A stretch of 57,493 bases of DNA from UMGS1696 sp964621755 (GTDB taxonomy: Bacteria > Bacillota > Clostridia > Oscillospirales > CAG-272), in contig CAZUPI010000018.1 in NCBI GenBank assembly GCA_964621755.1, positions 1 through 57,493 of the forward strand, written 5' to 3'. The translations under genes were made by a program, and so were the position numbers. Shown here piece by piece: positions 16,222 to 26,553 of the stretch. A model generated the notes under the pieces. It did no database searches. It saw only the letters and a list, made by a program, of their open reading frames with translations, and had not been told where the DNA came from. Every line of letters starts with the position of its first letter. Position 1 is the stretch's first letter.

Positions 16222-19200
16222 ATGAGAAAAACCACATGCAAAAGGCTGATGTGCCTTGCATTGTCTCTTCTTATGGTTTCTGGTGTGTTTCCATCGCTGA
16301 TTTCAGCAGAAGAAACAGAGTCTACTGAAACAAAGAAGACGACCCTGCAGGAAATCAGCGAATCCTTCAAATTCATCTCCTACGCCGAGTATATGGAAAA
16401 GTATGCGGGTGTGGAGAGAGGAACGGGTACGGTTACCATTTCTGCAGTCGATTATAAGGCGGATGAAACCGACGCGGCAGTCGAAATCGTATCTGATTAT
16501 CAGGGCGAGAGCGGTCAGGCTCTTATGATCCCCGACGACGGCAAGGTTACATGGGAAGTCAATGTTCCCAGCGCCGGTATGTACGCAATAAAAATCAAGT
16601 ATTGTTCCGTAACCGACAAAACAAACTCCATTGAACGTACACTTTATATAAATGGTACCGTTCCATGTTCCGAATCCAGATACCTTGTTATGAAAAAGGT
16701 ATGGCGGAACAACTACGTTGGCGACAGATTTGAGCTCGACGCCAACGGAAACGAGCTCCGTCCGACTTCATATGTGGACCATGTATGGCAGGAATACACT
16801 CTTGTAGACCCCAACACTTACTACGCCGACCCTTTCGAATTTTACTTTGAAAAGGGTGTAAATACCATCTCGCTCGAAGCGATTCGTGAATCCGTGGTCA
16901 TCAGTGAAATCACAGTGTTCTCATATGAAGACAAGCCTTCCTATGAAGAATACATAAGCGGTAAGAGTGAAGCTACTGCAGAACCCATTTACATTGTAGC
17001 AGAAACTCCTGCGGCAACATCCGACTATACTATATATCCGATTTATGACCGTAAATCTCCGATTACAGTTCCTCAGGATGCTTCCAAAATCATGCTTAAT
17101 ACTATCGGTAGTGAAAAATGGGTTACTGCCGGTCAGTGGATTGAATACGAGTTTGAAGTAGAGTCCGCGGGACTTTATGAAATCGTATTCCGCTACAGAC
17201 AGAACGAACTCGCCGGTATGTATACCTCGCGTAAGATTTACATCGACGGGGAAATCCCCTTCGAAGAAGCAAACTACGCGAAGTTCAATTACAACAGTGA
17301 ATGGCAGGTAGAGGCTGCGAATAACGGCGCGGATACCTTCCAGTTCTATCTCGAACCCGGAACACACGTCCTGCGCCTTGAAGTTACCCTCGGCGAAATG
17401 GGCGACATTATCCGCCAGGTTTCCGAGATCGTGACCGCTATCAACGAGGACTATCTCGCTATCCTGAAGCTCACGGGTTCCAGCCCTGACTCGTACCGTG
17501 ACTACGGCTTCGGACGCGTTCTTCCGGACGTTGTAGAAGACCTCGTTATCCAGCACCTCAACCTTGAGGAAATCATCAGTTATATTGAGGGTATGGCGAA
17601 CATCAAGTCGGAGAACTCCGCAACCCTCGAACAGATTTCCAGACTCCTTTACAAGATGGGTACTGATGAAGACGAAATCGCAAAGAACCTCTCCAACCTG
17701 AAGACTTATGTAGGTACGCTCGGTGAGTGGATCAACGACGTCAGCAGCCAGCCTCTTGAACTCGACTACATCGTGATTCAGCCCGCTTCTGCAGAACTGC
17801 CGAAGGCAAACGCAAACTTCTTCCAGTCTGCATGGTTCGAAATCAAGAGCTTCGTTGCATCCTTCTTCACAGACTATAACTCCCTCGGTTCTTCCGCGGA
17901 AGGTTCCGAAGCCGAAAAGCAGATTGAGGTTTGGGTAACAACCGGTCGTGACCAGGCGCAGATTATCCGTAACCTCATGGACAACGACTTCGGTCCGGCG
18001 TACGGCATTGACGCGACCTTGAAGCTCGTTGCCAGCGGTACGCTTCTCCCGTCCGTTCTTGCGGGCGTTGGTCCTGAAGTGGCGCTCCCCGGCACAGGCG
18101 TCGACCCGATTCAGTACGCTATCCGTTCCGCAGTTCTCGCGATAAACCCTGAGGCATATGCCGACGAAGAAGGGGATGACGCGGAGACTTTGGAATATAA
18201 CGCAAAGATGCGTGAGATTTTCTCCAACTTCGATGAAATTACAACGCGTTTTGCATCTGCCGCTCTCATTCCGATTACCCTTTACGGAAAGACATATGCG
18301 CTCCCGGATACCCAGTCCTGGGCGATGATGTTCTACCGTACCGATATCCTCGCGGAGCTCGGTGTTGATGTTCCCGAAACTTGGGATGACCTCCTTGCTC
18401 TGATTCCGGTTCTCCAGTTCAACAACATGACAATCGGTCTGACGCAGGATTATCAGATTTACATGTATCAGATGGGCGAAGAACTCTGGGCTGACGATGG
18501 TATGAGAATCAACCTCGATTCCAACCTCTCCCTCGAGGCATTCGAGACCATGTGCAACATGTTCACCCAGTATTCACTTCCCGTATCATATAACTTTGCA
18601 AACCGTTTCAGAACAGGTGAAATGCCGATTTGTATCCAGGACTACACTGCATACAACAACATCATCATTTTCGCTACTGAACTCGCAGGTCTTTGGGAAT
18701 TCGGACCTGTTCCCGGATTTGAAAAGGAAGACGGCACGATTGACCACACTGCAATGTCCTCCGTATCTTCTCTCGTTATGATGTCCGGCGCGAAGGACGT
18801 TGAATCCGCCTGGAAGTTCATGTGCTGGTATACCGACACCAAGTTCCAGGTAGACTACTCCAACGAACTCGTTGCAATCCTTGGTCCGGCTGCAAAGAAC
18901 GCAACCGCTAACATGGAAGCGCTCGAAGAGCTCCCGTGGACCTCTCGTGAGTACGGTCAGCTGATGAAGCAGATGGATTGGACCGCTGCTGTTACCAACT
19001 ATCCGGGATCCTACATCCTCGCGCGTTACACCAACTTCGCATTCCTCAACGCATATAACAACCACGCAGACCCGGTTGACTCGCTCCTTGCTTATATCAC
19101 AACAATTAACAAGGAAATCATACGAAAGAGAACCGAGTTTAATCTCGAAACGCTTGAAATAGGTCAGACCCTCGCTTCCAAGCGTCTCGGTCAGGCTGCC

Positions 19201-19395
19201 GCAGCTATCGAAGAACTTGACGACGGCACAAAGTCCTCTGCGTCCGTTGCAGCGGTTTCCGCCGCTATCGCAAGTGAAAACATCGAAGAGCTCAGAACTG
19301 CCGCTGCCGGACTTAATACCTCCGACGCCGCGCTTGCTGAAATTGCTGGCTACATCACAGATGCTGCAAACGCTCTTGAATCGTACCTCTACTGA
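16222..19395 (+). CDS. Giant secreted extracellular solute-binding protein with two carbohydrate-binding-like domains
   Basis: 1057 residues. A signal peptide (1-29, ending SLISA) lacks a lipobox cysteine at the cleavage site, so it is not a classical lipoprotein, unlike most Gram-positive binding proteins. Two beta-sandwich regions resembling CBM35/CBM6 lie at about 58-235 and 265-420, with paired phrases such as RTLYINGTVP and RKIYIDGEIP. A helical linker leads to a family 1 binding-protein domain at about 555-965 (VWVTTGRDQAQIIRNLM, VPETWDDLLALIP, SAWKFMCWYTDTKF). The last 90 residues are Ala/Glu-rich helices. It should capture a polysaccharide or oligosaccharide for the permeases behind it. 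Length is more than twice the usual 400-450. Codons are strongly biased (CTC, TTC, AAG, CGT), implying high expression. Confidence 0.85.
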   Translation: MRKTTCKRLMCLALSLLMVSGVFPSLISAEETESTETKKTTLQEISESFKFISYAEYMEKYAGVERGTGTVTISAVDYKADETDAAVEIVSDYQGESGQALMIPDDGKVTWEVNVPSAGMYAIKIKYCSVTDKTNSIERTLYINGTVPCSESRYLVMKKVWRNNYVGDRFELDANGNELRPTSYVDHVWQEYTLVDPNTYYADPFEFYFEKGVNTISLEAIRESVVISEITVFSYEDKPSYEEYISGKSEATAEPIYIVAETPAATSDYTIYPIYDRKSPITVPQDASKIMLNTIGSEKWVTAGQWIEYEFEVESAGLYEIVFRYRQNELAGMYTSRKIYIDGEIPFEEANYAKFNYNSEWQVEAANNGADTFQFYLEPGTHVLRLEVTLGEMGDIIRQVSEIVTAINEDYLAILKLTGSSPDSYRDYGFGRVLPDVVEDLVIQHLNLEEIISYIEGMANIKSENSATLEQISRLLYKMGTDEDEIAKNLSNLKTYVGTLGEWINDVSSQPLELDYIVIQPASAELPKANANFFQSAWFEIKSFVASFFTDYNSLGSSAEGSEAEKQIEVWVTTGRDQAQIIRNLMDNDFGPAYGIDATLKLVASGTLLPSVLAGVGPEVALPGTGVDPIQYAIRSAVLAINPEAYADEEGDDAETLEYNAKMREIFSNFDEITTRFASAALIPITLYGKTYALPDTQSWAMMFYRTDILAELGVDVPETWDDLLALIPVLQFNNMTIGLTQDYQIYMYQMGEELWADDGMRINLDSNLSLEAFETMCNMFTQYSLPVSYNFANRFRTGEMPICIQDYTAYNNIIIFATELAGLWEFGPVPGFEKEDGTIDHTAMSSVSSLVMMSGAKDVESAWKFMCWYTDTKFQVDYSNELVAILGPAAKNATANMEALEELPWTSREYGQLMKQMDWTAAVTNYPGSYILARYTNFAFLNAYNNHADPVDSLLAYITTINKEIIRKRTEFNLETLEIGQTLASKRLGQAAAAIEELDDGTKSSASVAAVSAAIASENIEELRTAAAGLNTSDAALAEIAGYITDAANALESYLY

Positions 19396-19434
19396 TTTCC
19401 GTATTTTAAGAAAATCTAACAAAGGAGAGAGCAC

Positions 19435-20379
19435 ATGTCTAAAAATACTGAAAAGCAAGTCAAGACTCGTAAAGAGATGACAAAGGCGGAATGGACATGG
19501 TTCCTTGTGAAGAAAAACAAGGTCGCGTACTTTATGATTGCGCCCTTCATGATTCTCTTCTTCATATTCACCATCATTCCCGTTGCGCTGTCTCTCGTAC
19601 TGAGCTTAACGTCGTTCAACATGCTTGAATGGCCGAAGTTCATCTTCATGGACAACTACATCACGCTGTTCCTTGACGACGACCTCTTCATTACCGCTTT
19701 GAAAAACACGCTCATCTTCGCGGTCGTTACAGGTCCTGCTTCCTACCTCATTTCTTACGTGGTTGCATGGTTCATCAACGAGATTCCGCCGAAGGCGCGT
19801 GCAATCGTAACCCTTATTTTCTACGCTCCGTCTATTGCGGGTAACGTTTACCTTATTTGGGGTACCTTGTTCTCCAGCGACTCATACGGCTGGGTCAACG
19901 GCTTCCTCCTTGATATGGGCATTATCGATAGCCCGATTCTTTGGTTCCAGAACGCCGACTACGTTATGCCGCTGTGTATCATCGTGGCGTTGTGGACTTC
20001 CCTTGGTACTTCGTTCCTTTCCTTCATTGCCGGTCTTCAGGGCATTAACAAGAGCCTCTACGAAGCAGGCGCTATCGACGGTGTAAAGAACAGATGGCAG
20101 GAACTGTGGTATATCACCCTTCCTTCCATGAAGCCGCAGCTGATGTTCGGCGCTATTCTTTCCATCACCGGTTCGTTCGGTTTCGGTTCTATCGTTACCG
20201 CGCTCGCCGGCAACCCGTCCGTTGACTACGTTGCGTACACGCTGACTCACCACCTGGAAGAGTATCAGAACAACCGTTGGGAGGTTGGTTATGCTTCCGC
20301 GATTTCCTTTATTCTCTTCCTTATCATGATTGGCGCGAACGTACTTGTCACGAAACTTATTGCAAAGGTGGGCGAATAA
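19435..20379 (+). CDS. Sugar ABC transporter permease 1 (MalF/LacF type)
   Basis: 314 residues with six membrane helices, starting after a cytosolic N-terminus of about 30 residues. The cytoplasmic EAA loop reads YEAGAIDGVKNRWQELWYIT, followed by LPSMKP, the site where an ATPase docks. Start is preceded by AAGGAGAGAG. It follows the binding protein by 39 bases and is followed after 1 base by its partner permease. It forms the membrane channel for an oligosaccharide with permease 2. No ATPase gene is in the window. Confidence 0.92.
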   Translation: MSKNTEKQVKTRKEMTKAEWTWFLVKKNKVAYFMIAPFMILFFIFTIIPVALSLVLSLTSFNMLEWPKFIFMDNYITLFLDDDLFITALKNTLIFAVVTGPASYLISYVVAWFINEIPPKARAIVTLIFYAPSIAGNVYLIWGTLFSSDSYGWVNGFLLDMGIIDSPILWFQNADYVMPLCIIVALWTSLGTSFLSFIAGLQGINKSLYEAGAIDGVKNRWQELWYITLPSMKPQLMFGAILSITGSFGFGSIVTALAGNPSVDYVAYTLTHHLEEYQNNRWEVGYASAISFILFLIMIGANVLVTKLIAKVGE

Positions 20380-20380
20380 C

Positions 20381-21253
20381 ATGAGAAAACTAAGAACAAG
20401 AAAACATGAGGTCATCCTGAACAGGTCTGTCGGCGGTGACGCGGGCATTACCATTATGCTCACAATCTTGGGTGTATTCATGTTCCTCCCTATGTACTAT
20501 ACAGTTATTCAGGCGCTCAAGCCTTTGAACGAACTGTTCTACTTCCCGCCCCGCTTTTACGTTATGCACCCTACGTTCGACAACTTCAAAGACCTCTTTA
20601 ACCTGATGAATGACTCTTGGGTTCCGTTCTCCCGCTACATCTTCAATACCGTTCTCATCTCCGTCGGCGGTACGTTCGGTAACCTCGTATTATCTTCCAT
20701 CTGCGCATACGCTCTTGCAAAGATTGATTTCCCGGGCGCAAAGCAGTGCTTCTGGATTATTCAGAAGTCGCTCATGTTTACCGCTACCGTTACCGGTATC
20801 GTAAACTTCATCACACTCTCCATGCTCGGTTGGATTGATACCTACCTCGCTATCATCGTTCCGGCGTGGTGCTCTACGCTCGGTCTTTACCTTATGAAGC
20901 AGTTCATGGAATCCAACGTTACAACCGAAGTTCTGGAATCCGCTCGTCTAGACGGCGCGTCTGAGCTTCGTACCTTCTGGTCGATTGCAATGCCGATGGT
21001 TAAGCCCGCCTGGCTGACCCTTATCGTTTACTCCTTCCAGGGACTTTGGAATTCCGGCTCTTCCACATTTATCTACTCTGAACAGCTTAAAACTCTTAAC
21101 TACGCTATTGGTCAGATTACTGCCGGTGGTATCGCACGTTCCGGCGCTTCTGCCGCTGCTACCGTTGTCATGATGATTGTCCCGATTCTCGTCTTCGTTA
21201 TTTCGCAGTCGAATATCGTGGAAACCATGGGTTCCAGCGGAATGAAGGATTAG
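20381..21253 (+). CDS. Sugar ABC transporter permease 2 (MalG type)
   Basis: ATG at 20381, one base after the previous stop, with AAAGGTGG upstream, gives 290 residues; the longer open frame only extends into permease 1. Six membrane helices and the EAA loop ESARLDGASELRTFWSIAMP with MVKP are present. It pairs with the MalF-type permease. The C-terminus ends SQSNIVETMGSSGMKD, the usual tail of the family. Confidence 0.92.
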   Translation: MRKLRTRKHEVILNRSVGGDAGITIMLTILGVFMFLPMYYTVIQALKPLNELFYFPPRFYVMHPTFDNFKDLFNLMNDSWVPFSRYIFNTVLISVGGTFGNLVLSSICAYALAKIDFPGAKQCFWIIQKSLMFTATVTGIVNFITLSMLGWIDTYLAIIVPAWCSTLGLYLMKQFMESNVTTEVLESARLDGASELRTFWSIAMPMVKPAWLTLIVYSFQGLWNSGSSTFIYSEQLKTLNYAIGQITAGGIARSGASAAATVVMMIVPILVFVISQSNIVETMGSSGMKD

Positions 21254-21263
21254 GGAGGAAAAA

Positions 21264-23396
21264 ATGAAAAAATTATACAGGGTTCTCCTTATCGCTGTCG
21301 TTGTCATTATGATACTCCCGACCATTGTGTCCGCTACAACTCCGTATGCTACCTACACGTACTCCGCACAGGGCAATGTTTTGACCTCTCCCGCTGCCTA
21401 CGTTCCGGATACGGTCGTTGATGCATCCTATATGGGACTCAAAGGAACCATCGGTGACCCGCGCGACTTGTTCGTGGGTCCCGATGAAAGGGTGTACATC
21501 GTAGACGCTTCTTCCGCAAGCGTTATCGTGCTCGACCGCTACTACAAGTACCTTTTCTCTATTACATCTTTCACGAACGAACATGGTGTTCCGGATACAT
21601 TCTCAAACCCGTCCGGCGTGTTCGTAAATGAAGAAAACATCTTCGTGTGCGACACGGACAACAACCGTATCGTAATGTTCGATACCGACGGAAACTACGT
21701 CAAGATTGTTCCGAAGCCGGTTTCTAACCTCTTCGAAGAAGGCTCCATTTACAAGCCGGTTGCCTGCGCAGTTGACAAATACGGTCGTATCTTCGTCGTA
21801 TCTTCCACAACCTACCAGGGTATCATCGTCCTCAACACTGAAGGCGACTTCTTCGGCTTCATCGGTGCGCAGAAGGTTTCCATCTCCGCTCTCGAAATTA
21901 TCTGGAGAAAGATTCAGACCGATGAGCAGCGCGAACAGTCTGAAGAATATGTATCCACAGAGTTCAATAACATTACCATAGATGAAGATAACTTCATCTA
22001 TGTTACCACCTCCTCTATCAGTGAGAGCGACCAGCAGAACGCGATTAGATCAAAGAGCACGTCCTCGGACTACGCTCCTGTTAAGAAACTCAATGCATCC
22101 GGTTCAGACGTTATGAAGCGTAACGGCTTCTATCCTCCGTCCGGCGAGGTCCGCGTATCGAACAGTTCTACCGCATCTATCACAGGTGCTTCCAAGATTA
22201 TCGACGTTGCTGTAGGACCGGAAGGAACGTGGTCCATCATCGATGAAAAGCGTTCCAAGGTATTTACCTACGATGAAAACGGCGACCTCCTGTTCATCTT
22301 TGGCGACAAGGGTACACAGACAGGTAATATCGACAGCATCGAAGCAATCGCTTACCAGGGTTCGAAAATCCTTATCCTCGATAAGACAAACGACAACATT
22401 GTTATCTTCAGACGTACAGAGTACGGCGACCTCTTACTCCAGGCACTCCAGCACGACAATGAAAGACAGTATGACGTTACCATCGACGACTGGACCGAAA
22501 TCCTCAAGAGAAACAACAACTTCGATGCAGCTTACATCCAGATTGGTAAGGCGCTCTACCGCCAGGCAGAATACGAAGAATCCATGCAGTACTACAAGTA
22601 CGCATACGATACGTCAAACTATTCCGAATCCTTCAAGGAAGTTCGTAAGGTTTGGGCGAATAAATTCTTCTGGACTATCCCGGTTGTTATCGTTGTGATT
22701 TGTATCCTCCTTGCAAAGTTCTTCGGCTTCGCCGGCAAAGTAAACAAGAGAACCGCCCTCAAGGTAGGACGCAAGAGCCTAAAGGAGGAACTCCTCTACG
22801 CATTCCATGTTATAATCCATCCGTTCGACGGATTCTGGGACCTCAAGCATGAAAAGCGCGGCTCAGTTCGAAGCGCATTCGTGATTCTCCTTATCACCAT
22901 TATTGTATACTTCTACAATAGCATCGGTCAGGGCTATATCTTCAACCCGCGTCCGTCTACCTCGTTGAACATCATGGGATCCATCAGTGCGGTCCTCGCG
23001 CCGCTCCTCCTGTGGACGGTTTCAAACTGGTGTCTGACCACGCTGTTTGAAGGTGAGGGCAGCATGGGCGACATCTTTACAGCCTGCTGCTACTGTCTCA
23101 CTCCTCTGCCTCTCCTCATCCTCCCCGTTACCATCGCGTCTAACTTTCTCTCCGCATCGGAAGGCGGCATTCTCACCATGCTCACGTCTATCGCGTACAT
23201 CTGGATGGGTCTCCTCCTGTTCTTTGCGATGATGGTTACGCACGACTATACGGTTGGTAAGAATATCCTTACATGTGTGGCCTCCATCGTGGGTATGGCG
23301 TTCATCATGTTCATTGGAATCCTCTTCACCAGCCTTATGGGGAAAATCGTAAGCTTCATTACCAATATTATTGAAGAAATCAACTACCGGTTGTAA
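21264..23396 (+). CDS. Membrane protein with NHL beta-propeller, TPR-like segment and Yip1 domain
   Basis: 710 residues. A signal peptide (1-24) leads to an extracellular NHL-type propeller (about 60-390) with repeats such as GDPRDLFVGPDERVYIVD, FSNPSGVFVNEENIFVCD and IIDVAVGPEGTWSIID. A TPR-like helical pair follows (DAAYIQIGKALYRQAEYEES, about 418-450), then a first membrane helix near 466-486 and a Yip1-family domain (about 515-710, five helices, beginning LLYAFHVIIHPFDGFWDLKH). The layout suggests a surface sensor or docking platform joined to a membrane module. It sits between permeases and the DUF5696 protein and is presumably part of the same uptake complex. Function is unproven. Confidence 0.75.
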   Translation: MKKLYRVLLIAVVVIMILPTIVSATTPYATYTYSAQGNVLTSPAAYVPDTVVDASYMGLKGTIGDPRDLFVGPDERVYIVDASSASVIVLDRYYKYLFSITSFTNEHGVPDTFSNPSGVFVNEENIFVCDTDNNRIVMFDTDGNYVKIVPKPVSNLFEEGSIYKPVACAVDKYGRIFVVSSTTYQGIIVLNTEGDFFGFIGAQKVSISALEIIWRKIQTDEQREQSEEYVSTEFNNITIDEDNFIYVTTSSISESDQQNAIRSKSTSSDYAPVKKLNASGSDVMKRNGFYPPSGEVRVSNSSTASITGASKIIDVAVGPEGTWSIIDEKRSKVFTYDENGDLLFIFGDKGTQTGNIDSIEAIAYQGSKILILDKTNDNIVIFRRTEYGDLLLQALQHDNERQYDVTIDDWTEILKRNNNFDAAYIQIGKALYRQAEYEESMQYYKYAYDTSNYSESFKEVRKVWANKFFWTIPVVIVVICILLAKFFGFAGKVNKRTALKVGRKSLKEELLYAFHVIIHPFDGFWDLKHEKRGSVRSAFVILLITIIVYFYNSIGQGYIFNPRPSTSLNIMGSISAVLAPLLLWTVSNWCLTTLFEGEGSMGDIFTACCYCLTPLPLLILPVTIASNFLSASEGGILTMLTSIAYIWMGLLLFFAMMVTHDYTVGKNILTCVASIVGMAFIMFIGILFTSLMGKIVSFITNIIEEINYRL

Positions 23397-23418
23397 ACAG
23401 AGATAGGAGAAATAAGAT

Positions 23419-26400
23419 ATGAATAGTAAAAGAATTATATCGGCATTCTTGACTCTGGTTATGCTCATCGGTTCGCTCGCTGTCGGTGTTGACGCCGCGT
23501 GGGCTGATAAGGTAAATGAAGACGGCGACCCCATCATCAATTATCTTGCAGACGCGTACGAATCCCCTGACGCAAAGTTGGCCGACATGATTATGGTCAA
23601 GGAACAGAACGGATACCAGCTTTGGTACGAGGAATTCACCGGTGAAGTTGCCGTGGTTGACCTCGCGACCGGGCAGGTTACCTTCTCCAACCCGTGGGAT
23701 ATCGCCTCCGGTTATCAGGCCATATCCGACGCTGTAAAGCAAAAGCTTCTTTCACAGCTCATCATTACATACCTGGAAAATGGCGTACAGAAGACCATGT
23801 ACAGCTACACAGAAGCTGCTCTCCGCGGTCAGATTACGAAGAAGAACATCAAAAACGGTATCCGTGTTGAATATATCCTCGGTGAAGAACAGACCATCCG
23901 TCTCGTTCCGCGTATGATTAAAGCAGAACGTTACGAACAACTGATTCTCTCCCAGATTGACGACGAATGGCAGTACAATAAGCTCAACTCCTTCTACATA
24001 CTGAAGGACGCGAACGACCCGAACCTGACAGAACGTGGCGTTGCAGAAATGCAGGCTAAGTTCCCGATTACCCTTGAGATGGCGGTTTACGTATGTGACC
24101 CGGAAATCAAGGCGCGTGAGCTTCGTGAGCTTGAAAGCATCATCAAGACTTTCTGCCCGAACTACACCTATGAAGAACTCGACTATGACCACGACCTCAC
24201 CAACTACACCGGTGACGACGCGGCTCCGCCGAGATTCAGAATGAGCCTTGAATACACTCTCAATGAAAACGGTCTTGAAGTAAGACTTCCCGCAAACGGC
24301 TTGTCCTTCGACGAATCTGCGTACCAGTTCCAGGAAGTATCTATGCTTCCTTACTTCGGTGCAGGTTCGAACGAATACACCGGTTACACCGTTATCCCGG
24401 ATGGCTCCGGCTCCCTCATACGCTTTGAAGATTTCATTGGCAAGTCGGTCAACATTGCGGGTCTGATGTATGGTGCGGACTACGCATACCATGAAATTAC
24501 AGGGCAGCACGCCGAAGTAATGAGAATGCCTTATTACGGTGTTGTGACGAATTACGATAAGGAAATTGTTCCTGCATCTTCCGTCACGACAGTCAGCGTC
24601 GATGCAAATGGTGAGGAGGTTCAGACCGTCACCGAAATACCGGCAGAAGGTCTCTACTACTCCAACGGCTTCCTCGCAATTATCACGGAAGGCGACTCCC
24701 TCGCTTCTCTGATGGCAGAGTGCGGCGGTACCCTCCATCCGTATAACACAGTTTACGCAAAGTTCACACCTCGTCCGTCTGACGAATACAACCTTGCGGA
24801 CTCCATCTCTGTCAGCGGCAACGCGACATGGACTGTAACCTCCGCGAGAAAGTATACGGGAAGCTATCGTATTCAGTACGTCTTCCTGGAGGATGAAGAA
24901 CTTGCAGCCGAAAATAGCCTGACAGACTATTACAAGGCAGACTGGACCGGTATGGCAACTGCTTACCGTGACTATCTGACTGCAAAGGGAGATATCTCTA
25001 AGCTTGAGGACACCAAGGACGACATCCCGCTCTTTATCGAAACGTTCGGTTCTTTAAAGACAACGGAGAGAATCCTCTCCTTCCCGGTCGAAGTGGATAC
25101 TCCTCTTACTACCTTCGAGGACATCAAGACAATGTACGCCGAGCTCACGGAACTGGGCGTCGGAAACATCAACTTTAAGCTCACCGGTTATGCAAACGGT
25201 GGTCTTGACCCGACAGTACCGTATAGACTGAAATGGACGAAAGTCGTAGGCGGAGGAGACGGGTTTACCGACCTCGCCAAGTTCGCAGCCGAGAACGGTT
25301 TCAATATTTATCCCGACTTCGACTTCGCTTACATCAGAAATCAGGAAATGTTAGACGGTATCAGCCTGAAGAAGCACGGCGTCAGAACCATCGACGACCG
25401 TTATACCACCAGGAGAGCGTATGACGCGGCTACACAGAGCTTTGACTCCTCCTTCGCACTCGCAATTTCCCCGGCATATTACGAATACCTCTATGACGCG
25501 TTCGGACCGAGATACCTCTCCTACGGTAACGATTCCATCGCAGTCTCCACTCTTGGTACAGACTTGAACTCCGACTTTGATGAAGATGAACCGTACCACC
25601 GCGAGGATGACAAGGAGTTCACCATTGAACTTCTCGAAAGACTCGACGAAGACTACAGCAGCGTCATGATTGAAGGCGGTAACGCTTACGCGGTTAAGTA
25701 CGCGGACGTTATTCTGAACGTATCCCTTACTTCCTCTCAGTACGTGAAGGCAAGCGAATCCATCCCGTTCCTCGGCATGGTTTACCACGGTTCCAAGGTC
25801 TTCACCGGTTCTGCGACGAATATGGAAGGTGACATCAACGAGGCTATCCTCTACGCGATCGAAAACGGCGCGGCGATGTACTTCATCCTGTCCTACCAGA
25901 ACACAAACGAACTCAAGGAAGACGAGTCTCTCAGTAAGTACTACTCCGTATCCTATGACATTTGGAAAGATGACGTTGTGAAATACTATACCATTCTGAA
26001 TGAGGCTACACGCGACCTCCAGACTTCCTACATCGTTGACCATGAATTCTTAGACGGCAAGCGCGTACCGGATGCTGACGAGCTTGAAGATGACCTCCTT
26101 GCAGAAGAGGAAGCTCTCGCAGCAGAAGCAGAGGCAGAGGCACAGAAGCTCCTCAACGAAGAAAGAGCCGCACGTCTTGCAGAACGTCTCGCTAAGCAGT
26201 ACGGCGACGGTACCGAAACCGATGTTGAAGAAGAAAATATAGAAGAAGAAGCAACGGTTGAGGAAGAAGCTGCTGTTGAGGAAGAGGACGCCGCTGTAGA
26301 AGAAGCTGAGGAAGAAAACGCCAACTTGAACGAATTCGGCGAAGAAGAAATCGTCGAAGAAGTTGTGGAAGAAGAAACTCTCGACAAGTATAAGACAGTA

Positions 26401-26535
26401 AGCGGCTCTGTCGTTCGCGTTGAATACGAAGGCGGCGTAAACTTCATCCTCAACTACAACTCATACGATATCACAGTTGAATACGAAGGTCAGACCTACA
26501 ACATCGGCGGTCTTGGCTTCGTACGTATAGATTAA
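23419..26535 (+). CDS. Secreted DUF5696-type protein with an acidic insert
   Basis: 1038 residues with a signal peptide (1-29, AAWA) and no lipobox. The body is a large beta-rich N-terminal part followed by a region that looks like a TIM-barrel glycosidase: TPLTTFEDIKTMYAELTELG, VGNINFKLTGYANGG, NIYPDFDFAYI and MIEGGNAYAVKYAD. This pattern is known as DUF5696, found beside sugar transporters in Firmicutes. A Glu-rich segment (about residues 890-990, encoded 26090-26390) is inserted before the final beta strands (VVRVEYEGGVNFILNYN). It may be an extracellular glycan-processing enzyme that feeds the binding protein. Catalytic residues cannot be named with confidence. Confidence 0.7.
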   Translation: MNSKRIISAFLTLVMLIGSLAVGVDAAWADKVNEDGDPIINYLADAYESPDAKLADMIMVKEQNGYQLWYEEFTGEVAVVDLATGQVTFSNPWDIASGYQAISDAVKQKLLSQLIITYLENGVQKTMYSYTEAALRGQITKKNIKNGIRVEYILGEEQTIRLVPRMIKAERYEQLILSQIDDEWQYNKLNSFYILKDANDPNLTERGVAEMQAKFPITLEMAVYVCDPEIKARELRELESIIKTFCPNYTYEELDYDHDLTNYTGDDAAPPRFRMSLEYTLNENGLEVRLPANGLSFDESAYQFQEVSMLPYFGAGSNEYTGYTVIPDGSGSLIRFEDFIGKSVNIAGLMYGADYAYHEITGQHAEVMRMPYYGVVTNYDKEIVPASSVTTVSVDANGEEVQTVTEIPAEGLYYSNGFLAIITEGDSLASLMAECGGTLHPYNTVYAKFTPRPSDEYNLADSISVSGNATWTVTSARKYTGSYRIQYVFLEDEELAAENSLTDYYKADWTGMATAYRDYLTAKGDISKLEDTKDDIPLFIETFGSLKTTERILSFPVEVDTPLTTFEDIKTMYAELTELGVGNINFKLTGYANGGLDPTVPYRLKWTKVVGGGDGFTDLAKFAAENGFNIYPDFDFAYIRNQEMLDGISLKKHGVRTIDDRYTTRRAYDAATQSFDSSFALAISPAYYEYLYDAFGPRYLSYGNDSIAVSTLGTDLNSDFDEDEPYHREDDKEFTIELLERLDEDYSSVMIEGGNAYAVKYADVILNVSLTSSQYVKASESIPFLGMVYHGSKVFTGSATNMEGDINEAILYAIENGAAMYFILSYQNTNELKEDESLSKYYSVSYDIWKDDVVKYYTILNEATRDLQTSYIVDHEFLDGKRVPDADELEDDLLAEEEALAAEAEAEAQKLLNEERAARLAERLAKQYGDGTETDVEEENIEEEATVEEEAAVEEEDAAVEEAEEENANLNEFGEEEIVEEVVEEETLDKYKTVSGSVVRVEYEGGVNFILNYNSYDITVEYEGQTYNIGGLGFVRID

Positions 26536-26553
26536 GGAAAGGGGAGTGCTTAA

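Noticed and set aside
18586..19458. 290-codon open frame on the minus strand
   Set aside because: Antisense to the binding-protein gene of the strongly biased operon; no motif or start signal.
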